Assembly: GCF_900110765.1 (NCBI RefSeq)
Contig: NZ_FOEO01000021.1
Span: 20,775 to 84,774 of the forward strand
Length of the DNA: 64,000 nt
DNA from: Pseudomonas sp. NFACC02
GTDB lineage: Bacteria; Pseudomonadota; Gammaproteobacteria; Pseudomonadales; Pseudomonadaceae
Direction: 5' to 3'
Part shown: one piece after another, positions 24,994-35,800 of the stretch
Numbering within the stretch: the first letter of the stretch is position 1
Layout: each line of letters begins with the position of its first letter
The notes under the pieces: generated by a model
The model's database searches: none
What the model was told of the DNA's origin: nothing
The model's input: only the letters and a program-made list of their open reading frames with translations
Made by a program: the position numbers and the translations under genes

Positions 24994-25947
24994 CTACCGG
25001 GCCTGCAGTTTCTTCTCGATCACATCCATCAACATCCCGCCGATGTCCGTGCCGAACGCATTGTCGATTTCACGGATGCAGGTCGGGCTGGTAACGTTGA
25101 TCTCGGTCAGGTGCTCGCCGATGACGTCCAGGCCTACAAACAGCAGACCTTTTTCGCGCAAGGTCGGGCCGATTTCGCCGGCGATCCAGCGGTCGCGTTC
25201 CGTCAGGGGGCGTGCTTCGCCACGGCCGCCAGCGGCCAGGTTGCCTCGGGTTTCGCCAGCGGCCGGGATGCGCGCCAGGCAGTAAGGGACAGGTTCCCCG
25301 TCAACCATCAGGATGCGCTTGTCGCCGTCCTTGATCGCAGGCAGGTACGCTTGCGCCATGATCTGCTGCTGGCCGTGGTGAGTCAGGGTTTCCAGAATCA
25401 CTGACAGGTTCGGGTCGCCGGCGCGGTGACGGAAGATCGAGGCACCGCCCATGCCGTCCAGCGGCTTGAGGATGACGTCACCATGCCTGGCCGCGAACTC
25501 ACGCAGGATGTCCGAACGGCGGCTGACCAGCGTCGGCGGCGTGCACTGTGGGAACAGCGTCGCGAACAGCTTTTCGTTGCAGTCGCGCAGGCTTTGCGGT
25601 TTGTTGACCACCAGCACGCCGGCACGCTCGGCTTGCTCCAGCAGGTAAGTGGCGTAGACGAACTCCATGTCGAATGGCGGATCCTTGCGCATCAGGATCA
25701 CGTCCAGATCGTCCAGACCGCTGTCGACTTCGGCCTCCAGTTCGAACCAGTGCGCTGGATCGGCAAACACTTTCAGCGGCTTCATCCGCGCGCGAGCCTG
25801 CCCGGCATCCTGATAAAGGTCGTGCTGTTCCATGTAGAACAGTGACCAGCCGCGCGCCTGCGCGGCAAGGAGCATGGCCAACGAGCTGTCCTTTTTATAG
25901 GAAATGCGCTCGATAGGGTCCATGACAATTCCCAGGCGAATGCTCAT
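24994..25947 (-). CDS. gshB: GshB, glutathione synthetase
   Basis: The 317-residue ATP-grasp enzyme joins gamma-glutamylcysteine and glycine. It begins MSIRLGIVMDPIERISYKKD and contains LMRKDPPFDMEFVYATYLLE, VILKPLDGMGGASIF and FVGLDVIGEHLTEINVTSPT, all characteristic. Start 25947 is the family start; 11 further codons upstream are in frame. It is divergent from pilG across 263 bp. Confidence 0.97.
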   Translation of the reverse strand: MSIRLGIVMDPIERISYKKDSSLAMLLAAQARGWSLFYMEQHDLYQDAGQARARMKPLKVFADPAHWFELEAEVDSGLDDLDVILMRKDPPFDMEFVYATYLLEQAERAGVLVVNKPQSLRDCNEKLFATLFPQCTPPTLVSRRSDILREFAARHGDVILKPLDGMGGASIFRHRAGDPNLSVILETLTHHGQQQIMAQAYLPAIKDGDKRILMVDGEPVPYCLARIPAAGETRGNLAAGGRGEARPLTERDRWIAGEIGPTLREKGLLFVGLDVIGEHLTEINVTSPTCIREIDNAFGTDIGGMLMDVIEKKLQAR

Positions 25948-26210
25948 GGGGCAATATCCTCTGATCGGTAATGGCCGCAACGGGCCTGAAAACAGGCGTC
26001 AGGGTGGCGCTGCGCAGGCTTGGGGTCAAGGGGCAAGCGTGGCGCATTTGCTTTATGGATTGCGTCTGGAGAGTGTGCTAAAAAGGCTCGGCATCTGGCG
26101 TCACGGCAGATGTCATTTGGCCCTTTCAGAAGGGTTTTAGCGATCCACCAGCACCAGACGCCCGGCAGAAGGCAGCCCATCTGAATCGCCGCGGCGATGG
26201 TAGAGCAGAC

Positions 26211-26621
26211 ATGGAACAGCGTTCAGCCCCACTGAAAGTGATGATCATCGACGACTCCCGAACGATTCGTCGCACTGCCGAGACCCTGTTGAAAAACGTC
26301 GGCTGTGAAGTGATCACCGCGGTAGACGGTTTCGATGCGCTGGCCAAGATCGCTGATAATCATCCAAGAATCATTTTTGTCGACATCATGATGCCCCGAC
26401 TCGACGGGTATCAGACGTGTGCGTTGATCAAGAACAACCGGGCATTCAAGTCTACGCCGGTGATCATGTTGTCCTCCAAGGACGGGCTGTTCGACAAAGC
26501 CAAGGGGCGAATTGTCGGTTCCGATCAGTTTTTGACCAAACCGTTTAGCAAGGAAGAGCTGCTCAGTGCGATCAAGGCCCATGTGCCAGGGTTCGTTGCA
26601 GTAGAACAACAACTATCTTGA
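26211..26621 (+). CDS. pilG: PilG, CheY-like response regulator of the Chp system
   Basis: The 136-residue single receiver domain has the acidic pocket IIDDS (12-16), phosphoacceptor Asp58 in FVDIMMPRLDG, and conserved Thr/Lys further on (MLSSKDG, FLTKPF). PilG is the output regulator tied to pilus extension and adenylate cyclase activation in P. aeruginosa. First gene of pilGHIJ-chpA-chpC; pilH follows after 45 bp. Confidence 0.96.
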   Translation: MEQRSAPLKVMIIDDSRTIRRTAETLLKNVGCEVITAVDGFDALAKIADNHPRIIFVDIMMPRLDGYQTCALIKNNRAFKSTPVIMLSSKDGLFDKAKGRIVGSDQFLTKPFSKEELLSAIKAHVPGFVAVEQQLS

Positions 26622-26666
26622 TGCCGGGCCCTCACCCAGGGTCGGCTGTTTCTATGGGGAAGCACC

Positions 26667-27032
26667 ATGGCTCGAATTCTGATCGTCGATGACTCGCCGA
26701 CTGAAATGTACAAGCTGACCGGGATGCTGGAAAAACACGGCCATGAGGTCCTCAAGGCCGAGAACGGCGCCGACGGCGTGGCACTGGCACGTCAGGAAAA
26801 ACCCGACGCCGTGCTGATGGACATCGTCATGCCCGGCCTGAACGGTTTTCAGGCGACCCGTCAGCTGACCAAAGACGCTGACACCAACATGATCCCGGTC
26901 ATCATGATCACCACCAAGGATCAGGAAACCGACAAAGTCTGGGGCAAGCGTCAGGGCGCGCGGGACTACCTGACCAAGCCGGTCGACGAAGAAACCCTCA
27001 TGAAAACCCTGAACGCGGTCCTGGCAGGCTGA
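26667..27032 (+). CDS. pilH: PilH, CheY-like response regulator of the Chp system
   Basis: The 121-residue receiver domain begins MARILIVDDSPTEMYKL, with phosphoacceptor Asp52 in VLMDIVMPGLNG and Lys in YLTKPVDEE. PilH is linked to pilus retraction and acts as a phosphate sink for the pathway. GGGGAAGCACC precedes the ATG. Order and spacing (pilI 15 bp later) match the conserved Pil-Chp cluster. Confidence 0.96.
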   Translation: MARILIVDDSPTEMYKLTGMLEKHGHEVLKAENGADGVALARQEKPDAVLMDIVMPGLNGFQATRQLTKDADTNMIPVIMITTKDQETDKVWGKRQGARDYLTKPVDEETLMKTLNAVLAG

Positions 27033-27047
27033 GGCCCGCCAGCGGTC

Positions 27048-27587
27048 ATGGCTCAGTTGCAAACCGCCTTTCAGCTGCTGCTCGATATCGATCAGCGCTG
27101 TCGTTCGCTGGCTGCCGGACTGCCCTTGCAGGAAACCCGGCAGCAAGGCTGGAGCGGCATTGGCTTTCGCATGGGCGAGCGCTACTACGTGGCGCCCATG
27201 GGCGAGGTTGACGAAATCCTTCACGAGCCACGTTATGCCACGCTGCCGGGCGTCAAACCCTGGGTCCGGGGGGTCGCGAACCTGCGCGGGCGGCTGCTGC
27301 CGATCATGGACCTGTGCGCATTCTTCGGCCACGACCTCTCGCCATTGCGCAAGCAGCGGCGGGTGCTGGTGATCGATCACCGTGAGGTGTTCGCCGGGTT
27401 ACTGGTCGATGAGGTCCTGGGTATCCAGCACTTCAATGAACGAAGCCTGATGCCGGAGTCGCTCGACGACAGTGACCCCGCCGTCGCCCCCTATGTTCAA
27501 GGTCGATTTTTGCGCGAGCAGGCTTGGCGGGTTTTCAGTCCCAGGATCCTGGTGCAATCGCCGGGGTTTATGAATGTCGCACTTTAA
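27048..27587 (+). CDS. pilI: PilI, CheW-like coupling protein
   Basis: The 179-residue CheW-domain protein couples the receptor PilJ to the kinase ChpA. Landmarks are GIGFRMGERYYVAPMGEVDEIL and VRGVANLRGRLLPIMDLCAFFG. It follows pilH by 15 bp; pilJ starts 190 bp downstream, an unusually wide gap with no evident gene. Confidence 0.94.
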   Translation: MAQLQTAFQLLLDIDQRCRSLAAGLPLQETRQQGWSGIGFRMGERYYVAPMGEVDEILHEPRYATLPGVKPWVRGVANLRGRLLPIMDLCAFFGHDLSPLRKQRRVLVIDHREVFAGLLVDEVLGIQHFNERSLMPESLDDSDPAVAPYVQGRFLREQAWRVFSPRILVQSPGFMNVAL

Positions 27588-27777
27588 TACGCTCTGGCAG
27601 GGCGCCGGAGATGGGTTTGGTCGTCGCAGAGCCGCAGGTGTTCGCGATAAAGGGGCCAGGCGGCCGTACTGCCCGTTGGCGCCAGCAAGCCGACCCCTGC
27701 CGTAAACGGTGTGCATCCCGGCTGTTGATGTTCGGGCGCTCCAAAAACAAACCGAGGTTCAGGCGGAGCCCTGAGAA

Positions 27778-29820
27778 ATGAGTAATACCGGCAAATCACT
27801 CGAAGGCGCGCGCAGCCGCTCGCAGATCATTGCGCTGTTTGTGGGCCTGATCGTTCTGATCATGTTGCTGTTCGTCAATTTCGCGTACCTGAGCACGCAA
27901 TCCAACTACGACAAGCAGTACATCGGTCACGCGGGTGAGTTGCGCGTGTTGTCTCAGCGGATCGCCAAGAATGCAACGGAAGCGGCGGCGGGTAAGGCCG
28001 CCGCGTTCAAGCTGCTCGCCGATGCCCGAAATGACTTCGATACCCGTTGGCAATACCTCAAAAAAGGCGACAAGAACACCGGCCTGCCCGCAGCGCCTGC
28101 CGAAGTCGGCGATGAACTTAAAGCGGTGCAGAACGACTGGGAAAACCTGCGAAAAAGCACGGATGTGATTCTTTCCCGCGAACAAACCGTCCTGTCCCTG
28201 CATCAGGTGGCGGCTACCTTGGCCGAAACCATCCCGCAACTGCAGAACCAGTCGGAAAAGGTCGTCGATATCCTTCTGCAGAACCGCGCACCTGCCAGTC
28301 AGGTCGCCTTGGCTCAGCGTCAGTCCCTGCTCGCGGAACGCATTCTGGGGGCGGTGAACACGGTGCTGTCGGGCGACGAAACGGCTGTGCAGGCCGCCGA
28401 TGCCTTCGGGCGTGACGCCAGTCAATTTGGCCGTGTGCTCAACGGCATGCTGGACGGCAATGCGACGCTGAAAATCGCTCAGGTCGAAGACCGCGACGCG
28501 CGTGCCCGACTGGCGGAAATTGCCGAGCTGTTCCAGTTCGTGTCCGGGTCGGTCGACGAAATTCTGGAAACGTCGCCGGAACTGTTGGAGGTTCGCGAGG
28601 CGGCTGGCAATATTTTCAACCTGTCGCAAACCCTTCTGGACGAAGCGTCAGTGCTGGCCAACAGTTTCGAGCATCTGGCGGGCGGTCGCGCGACCAACAG
28701 CTACGGCGGCTATATTCTCGGTTTGCTGGCCTTGGCGTCCATCATCCTGATTGGCCTGGTAATGGTGCGTGAAACCAACCGCCAGCTTCGAGAAACCGCC
28801 GAGAAAAATGAGCGTAACCAGACGGCGATCATGCGCCTGCTCGATGAAATCGAAGACCTCGCCGATGGCGATCTGACGGTGGCGGCCTCGGTGACCGAGG
28901 ACTTCACGGGCGCCATCGCCGATTCGATCAACTACTCCATCGATCAACTGCGCGAACTGGTGGCAACCATCAACCTCACGGCCGAGCAGGTGTTTGGCGC
29001 GGTGAAGGACACCCAGACCACGGCGACTCAACTGGCCGCAGCGTCCGAACATCAGGCGTTGCAGATTGCGGCTGCGTCGAACGCGGTCAATGACATGTCC
29101 AGGTCGGTGGAGCAGGTGTCGGCGAACGCCTCCGAATCGGTTGCCGTGGCCGAGCGCTCCGTGGCCATTGCCAACAAGGGCAACGAGGTGGTGCACAACA
29201 CCATCAACGGGATGGACAACATTCGCGAGCAGATCCAGGACACGTCCAAACGGATCAAGCGCCTCGGTGAATCATCCCAAGAGATCGGCGATATTGTCAG
29301 CCTGATTGACGACATTGCCGACCAGACCAACATCCTTGCACTCAATGCGGCGATCCAGGCGTCCATGGCCGGCGATGCCGGACGCGGGTTTGCCGTGGTG
29401 GCTGATGAAGTGCAGCGGCTGGCCGAGCGTTCGTCCTCCGCCACCAAGCAAATCGAAACCCTGGTCCGGGCGATCCAGAATGACACCAATGAAGCGGTCA
29501 TCTCGATGGAGCAGACGACCACCGAAGTGGTGCGTGGCGCACGATTGGCGCAGGATGCCGGTGTGGCGCTGGAGGAAATCGAAGGTGTTTCCAAGGTGCT
29601 CGCCGCACTCGTGGAAAGCATCACCAATGCCGCGCAACAGCAGGCTGCCTTGGGTCAGCAGATTTCAGCCACCATGACCGTCATCCAGCAGACCACGACC
29701 CAGACCACCTCGGGCACGGCCGCCACTGCGCAGAGCATGGGGAATCTGGCGAAGATGGCCAGCGAGATGCGCCGTTCGGTGTCCGGCTTTACACTGCCGG
29801 TATCACGGGATCAGCATTGA
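27778..29820 (+). CDS. pilJ: PilJ, pilus-associated methyl-accepting chemoreceptor
   Basis: The 680-residue receptor has helices near 17-38 and 308-330, two periplasmic PilJ-type sensor modules between them, a HAMP region, and an MCP signalling domain whose hairpin tip (ILALNAAIQASMAGDAGRGF) lies around 519-538. It interacts with pilin and senses surface contact in P. aeruginosa. The tip deviates from the common EAARAGE at QASMAGD, as known for PilJ. GGAG precedes the ATG. chpA follows after 36 bp, where pilK sits in P. aeruginosa. Confidence 0.96.
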   Translation: MSNTGKSLEGARSRSQIIALFVGLIVLIMLLFVNFAYLSTQSNYDKQYIGHAGELRVLSQRIAKNATEAAAGKAAAFKLLADARNDFDTRWQYLKKGDKNTGLPAAPAEVGDELKAVQNDWENLRKSTDVILSREQTVLSLHQVAATLAETIPQLQNQSEKVVDILLQNRAPASQVALAQRQSLLAERILGAVNTVLSGDETAVQAADAFGRDASQFGRVLNGMLDGNATLKIAQVEDRDARARLAEIAELFQFVSGSVDEILETSPELLEVREAAGNIFNLSQTLLDEASVLANSFEHLAGGRATNSYGGYILGLLALASIILIGLVMVRETNRQLRETAEKNERNQTAIMRLLDEIEDLADGDLTVAASVTEDFTGAIADSINYSIDQLRELVATINLTAEQVFGAVKDTQTTATQLAAASEHQALQIAAASNAVNDMSRSVEQVSANASESVAVAERSVAIANKGNEVVHNTINGMDNIREQIQDTSKRIKRLGESSQEIGDIVSLIDDIADQTNILALNAAIQASMAGDAGRGFAVVADEVQRLAERSSSATKQIETLVRAIQNDTNEAVISMEQTTTEVVRGARLAQDAGVALEEIEGVSKVLAALVESITNAAQQQAALGQQISATMTVIQQTTTQTTSGTAATAQSMGNLAKMASEMRRSVSGFTLPVSRDQH

Positions 29821-29856
29821 TCGTCACGCCAAACGACTTGGGCAACTGGAGCCATC

Positions 29857-32800
29857 ATGGCTGACCGTCACGACTATGTGGCCCTGGAGTGGGTCAAGGG
29901 CGAAATAGCCGAAACCCTTAAGCACGCACGGCAGGCGCTCGATGCCTTCGCCGGGCGACCTCATGATCCGGCCGCGATGGACGTCTGCCTGGACTTCATT
30001 CATCAGGTGCACGGCAGCCTGCAGATGATCGAGTTCTATGGCGCTGCTTTGTTTGCCGAGGAAATCGAGCAGTTGGCACTGGCCCTGCAACAAGGGCATG
30101 TGGGTCAGGAAACCGAAGCGATTCAGTTGCTGCATCAGGCGATGAGTCAACTGCCGGTGTACCTGGAGCGTGTGCATTCCGCTCGTCGCGACCTGCCCTT
30201 GGTGGTGTTGCCGCTGCTCAATGACCTGCGCAGTGCCCGTGGTGAAAGCCTGCTGTCCGAAACCAGTCTGTTTTCGCCGCAATTGCTTTCCATTCCTGAA
30301 CTCGATGCCCGGACCCTGGCCGAGCGGGACAGCCCCGAATTGCCAGCAAAGCTGCGCAAGCTGCGTCAGACCCTGCAAACCGCGCTGGTCGGTCTGCTGC
30401 GCGAGCAGGACGTGCAGACGCAGCTGGATTACATGGGCAAGGTGTTCGCGCGCCTTGAAATCCTGTGCAAGGACGCTCCGCTTGAACCGTTGTGGCGCAT
30501 TACGTCGGCCCTGGTCGAAACCATGGCCAATGGCAATTTCACCAACAGCCCGGCGCTGCGCAGTCTGTTCAAGGATGCCGACAAGGAGCTCAAGCGCCTT
30601 CTTGAACAGGGCATCGCCGGAATCAACCAGCCCGCGCCCGACGAGCTCTTGAAAAGTCTGCTGTTTTACATCGCCAAATCTGACAGTCAGGCCCAGAGGA
30701 TGATGGATTTGAAGGATCAATATGGCCTTGTCGAAGCGTTGCCGGAAAGCGCGCTTGTGGATGAGGAGCGCGCCCGGATGGCCGGGCCCGATCGCGACGC
30801 CATGCGCTCGGTGATCATTGCGTTGTGTGATGAGCTGGTTCGCACCAAGGAACGTCTGGATGTATTTGTTCGAGGTGATCGTCAGCACGTCAGCGAGCTC
30901 AATACATTGTTGCCGCCGCTTCGACAGATTGCCGATACCTTGGCGGTGCTGGGCTTTGGCCAGCCACGGAAGGTCATCATCGACCAACTGACGGTGGTTC
31001 AAGGCATGGCACAAGGGCAGCGCGAACCCAATGACGCCAGCTTGATGGACGTCGCCGGTGCCTTGCTGTACGTCGAAGCGACGCTGGCGGGCATGGCCGG
31101 CACGGTCGATCAGAGCAGCCCTGAAGAGAGTCGCCTGCCTACAACGGATCTGAGCCAGATCCATCAGTTGGTGATCAAGGAAGCGCGCGTCGTACTGCAA
31201 CAAGCCAAGGATGTCATCGATGATTACATCGACGGCGAACTGGACCGTGAACGGCTGGCACCGCTGTCGGCTCAACTCATTCAAGTGCGCGGCGCGCTGG
31301 CGATGATTCCGCTGGCGCGGGCATCCGGTCTGCTGGCGGCCTGCAACGCCTACATCGTCGAACATTTATTGGTCGACGAAGCGCGCCCGGCCTGGTCGCA
31401 GCTCGATCACCTTGCCGATGTCATCATCGGTATCGAGTATTACCTGGAGCGCATGGCCGAAGATCCCGAAGCGCCGGGCGAGCATGTGCTGGATCTGGCG
31501 GAAGAAAGCCTGGCCCGGCTGGGGTACTCGCCGATCGCGGACATCGTGGACGTACCTGTCCTGGAAGAGGTTGTCACCGACGAAGAGTTGAGCGAGCTGC
31601 ATGAACGGCAGGCGCTCATCAGTCCCAGCAAAAGCATTGCCGAAGTGCTGGCCACGCCGCTGTCGACCGTCAACCCGCCCGCCAGGCACGTGCCCGCCAG
31701 TCTGTTGCCGCCGCCCAAAGGCGAAGAGGCAGTGGACGATGAGCTACGTGACGTGTTTCTGGAGGAAGCCGATGAGGTGCTCGCTGCGCTGCGCGAGTAC
31801 CTGCCGCGCTGGTTGGCGGACGCCGGCAATGTGTCTGCACTGGGCGAAATTCGCCGGGCCTTCCACACCCTTAAAGGCAGTGGTCGAATGGTGCGGGCCT
31901 TGATTCTGGGCGAGCTGGCCTGGTCGGTGGAAAACCTGCTGAATCGGGTGCTTGAGCGCAGTGTCGAGGCCGACGGTCGGGTGCATCAACTGCTCATCGA
32001 TGTTCAGATGCTGCTGCCGGATGTGATTCGTGATTTCGCCGAAGACGTTCAGCGACAGCGCGACGATGTCGACCTGCTGGCGGCACGCGCCCATGCGTTG
32101 GCCCAGGGCGAATTGGCCGAGCCTGCCACGCAGATGCCTGCTCAGCCCGCCCAGCCGGAAGAAGAGGGCTTCGACCCGCAATTGCTGGAGATCTTTCGCC
32201 AGGAAGCCCAGACGCACCTGGAAACGCTCAACCGTTACCTTGACCTGTCTGCGCTGGACGACTCGCCGTCCTTCAGTGACGAGTTACTGCGTGCGCTGCA
32301 CACGCTCAAAGGCAGCGCCTACATGGCGGGCGTGCTGCCGATGGCCGAGCTGGCGAGCCCGCTGGACCAGTTGGTGCGTGAGTTCAAAACCAATCAGATG
32401 GCTGTCGGTCAACCGGAAATTGATTTGCTGCGGTCCGCCGAACCCTTGTTTCACAAAGGTCTGGCGCAACTGAAGGTCGATCCGTTGATGCCGATCGAGG
32501 GTGCGGCGGCTTTTATCGACGCCGCTCGCGCGTTGTTCGACGCGCGTATGACCGAAGCCCTCAGCGGCGACGACGAAGGTCGGCGAAGCCGGCGTAATCC
32601 GCAGCTGATCGCCAGCTTTCTCGCCGAAGGCATGGACATCCTGCTGGATGCAGAAAACCTGCTCAAACGCTGGCGGCAGCATCCGGGCGAGCGTCAGGAG
32701 CTTACGGCCTTACTCGACGAACTGACCATGCTGGGGCACGGCGCGCACATGGCCGACCTGCCACAGGTCGACGAGCTGTGCGAAGCGTTGCTGGACCTGT

Positions 32801-35800
32801 ATGGGGCCGTGGAGGAAAGCAGTCTTGCCGTCAGCGAACGGTTCTTTCATGAAGCCGAGAACGCCCATGAAGCGCTGATCAACATGCTTGATCAGGTCGC
32901 GGCGGGGCAGCAGGTTCAGGCCTGTCCGGAGCGTGTGACGGCACTGCGCGAGCTGCTCGACGAAGCGCTGGATCCTGGCGCGATGGGTGTGATCAAGCGC
33001 GAAGGAGGGCTGACAACGAGTGTGACCGAACTCGGCGAAGCCACGGGTGTTCTGGACGCGGGATCCGAAGAGGTCCCACCGCCGCGACAGCCGCCACGCG
33101 ATGAGCTGGATCAGGAGATTGTCGACATCTTCCTCGAAGAAGCCGTCGACATCCTCGACAGCGCGGGTCAAGCGTTACAGCGCTGGCTGGATGACCCCGA
33201 AAACCCGTTGCCGTTGTCGTCGCTGCAACGTGATCTGCACACCCTCAAGGGTGGCGCGCGTATGGCTGAAATCGGTGAAGTGGGTGATCTGGGACATGAG
33301 CTGGAATCGCTGTATGAAGGCCTGATCGACCGACGCTGTGCGCACTCGCCTGAATTGGCCGAACTCCTGGTGCGCAGTCACGACCACCTGTCCCTGATGC
33401 TTGAGCAGTTGCAGAACCGCGCACCGTTGGCCGATCCCGAGCCTCTTATCGAGGCGATTCGCGAATTCCGCCAGAACCACTGCTACGTGTTGTCCCAGGA
33501 GGGTGGCGCGCGCAATGTCGGCTCGATGATTCAACCGTTGGACGAGCGTGATCCTGAGTTGCTGGAGATCTTTCTCGAAGAAGCCGACGACATCATCGAA
33601 AGCTCCAGCGCAGCGCTGGTGCGCTGGCAGGCGGACCCACAGAACACGCTGGAAATTGAAAACCTGCTGCGCGACCTGCATACGCTCAAAGGCGGTGCGC
33701 GGATGGTCGAAATCGCGCTTATTGGCGATCTCGCTCATGAACTCGAGTCGCTGTATGAGGGCCTGGCGTCCGGAGCGTTGAAGAACAGCGCGTTGCTCAA
33801 CGGCCTGTTGCAAAGCGGCCATGACATGCTCGCTGACATGGTGGACGCCGTCAGAGGGTATGAGCCACTGCCCAACCCTGCGCTGCTGATCGAAAGCATT
33901 GCGCACTATTCGTCGTCGGGCGCGATCCAGGAGGTGGCTACCCCGCCTCAAGAGGACTCACCGGCAGTGGCTCCCCCTCCTGGCGCAGAGCCCCCGGCGG
34001 CCGCCGTGGATGGCGACGCCGAGCGCGCCGGACCCGAAATGGTCAAGGTGCCGGCTGAGCAACTGGAGGATCTGGTCAATCTGGCGGGCGAAACCTCGAT
34101 CTTCCGTGGCCGCATCGAACAGCAGGTCAGCGACGCGCAGGTCACCCTGGCCGAAATGGAAACCACCATCGAGCGGATGCGCGATCAACTGCGGCGTCTG
34201 GACATCGAAACCCAGGGGCGCATTCTCAGTCGCGATCTTCAGTCCGAACGATCGGGCTATGAAGAGTTCGACCCGCTGGAAATGGACCGCCACTCGCAAC
34301 TGCAGCAGTTATCACGCGCGTTGTTCGAGTCGGCGTCTGACCTGATGGACCTCAAGGAGACGCTGGACACCCGAGCGCACGAAGCCGAGACGCTCTTGTT
34401 GCAACAGGCCCGGGTGAACACCGAGCTTCAGGAAAACCTGATGCGCACGCGCATGGTGCCGTTCGAGCGCATGGTGCCGCGCTTGCGTCGGATCGTGCGG
34501 CAGGTGTCGGGCGAGCTGAACAAAAAGGTCAAGTTCGATGTGATCAACGCCGAAGGCGAGATGGACCGCAATGTGCTTGAACGCATGGTCGCGCCGCTGG
34601 AGCACATGCTGCGCAACGCTGTCGATCATGGTCTGGAGAGCGGTGAGAAACGCCTGGCGGCCGGCAAGTCGGAGACAGGACACATCACCTTGAGTCTGGC
34701 CCACGAGGGCGGCGATATCGTCATCGAAATGAGCGACGACGGCGCCGGTGTGGATTTCGAAGCGGTACGGCGCAAGGCGATCAAACGTGGCTTGATCAGT
34801 CCGGATGCCGAACTGAGCGAGCACGACACGCTGCAATTCATTTTGCAGGCGGGCTTTTCGACTGCCGAGACGATCACCCAGATATCCGGGCGTGGCGTCG
34901 GCATGGACGTGGTGCACGCCGAGGTCAAAGAGCTGGGTGGCTCGATGGTCATCGATTCCAGATCGGGGCAGGGCGCGCGATTCCGTATACGTCTGCCGTT
35001 CTCGGTTTCGGTCAATCGTGCGCTGATGGTGCAGTGTGGCGAAGAGCAATACGCCGTGCCGCTGAACAGTGTCGAAGGCATCGTGCGGGTCATGCCAAGC
35101 GAGCTCGAGGCCTGTTACCAGTCCACGCCGCCGCGTTACCAGTACGGCGAGCGCAGTTATGAGCTGAGGTATCTGGGTGAGCTGCTGAACAACGGCCAGC
35201 CGCCGAAGCTGATTGGCCAGACACAGCCGTTGCCCGTACTGCTGGTTCATGTGCATGACCAATGGGTGGCGGTGCAGGTCGATGCACTGGCGGGCTCTCG
35301 GGAGATTGTGGTCAAGAACCTGGGGGCACCGTTTGCCGGAGTGCAGGGCGTTTCCGGCGCGACGATTCTGGGAGACGGCCGTGTGGTGTTGATTCTCGAC
35401 CTGTTCGCGCATATTCGCCGTTTGCATGGCCGTATGCTGGCGCTTCAGGCCTCCGGCCAGGTGCCGACGCCATTTGTCGAAACGGAGCAGGCCAGACCCT
35501 TGCTGGTCATGGTGGTGGACGATTCGGTCACGGTGCGCAAGGTCACCGGCCGGTTGCTCGAGCGTAACGGCATGAACGTACTGACTGCCAAAGACGGGGT
35601 GGATGCCATGGCGTTGCTGCAGGAGCACAGGCCGGACGTGATGCTGCTGGACATCGAAATGCCGCGCATGGATGGCTTTGAAGTCGTCAGCAAAGTGCGC
35701 GAAGACGAAGCGCTGAAGCATCTGCCGATCATCATGATCACCTCCCGCTCGGGGCAGAAACACCGCGACCGCGCCATGGCGTTGGGGGTGAACGACTACA

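Noticed and set aside
25948..26210. Promoter or small gene between gshB and pilG
   Set aside because: Short frames lack ribosome binding sites and no -35/-10 or -24/-12 pair with right spacing was found.
29824..31365. 513-codon antisense open frame inside chpA
   Set aside because: It is opposite a well-conserved chpA region and arises from high-GC third-position bias; no ribosome binding site or family match.
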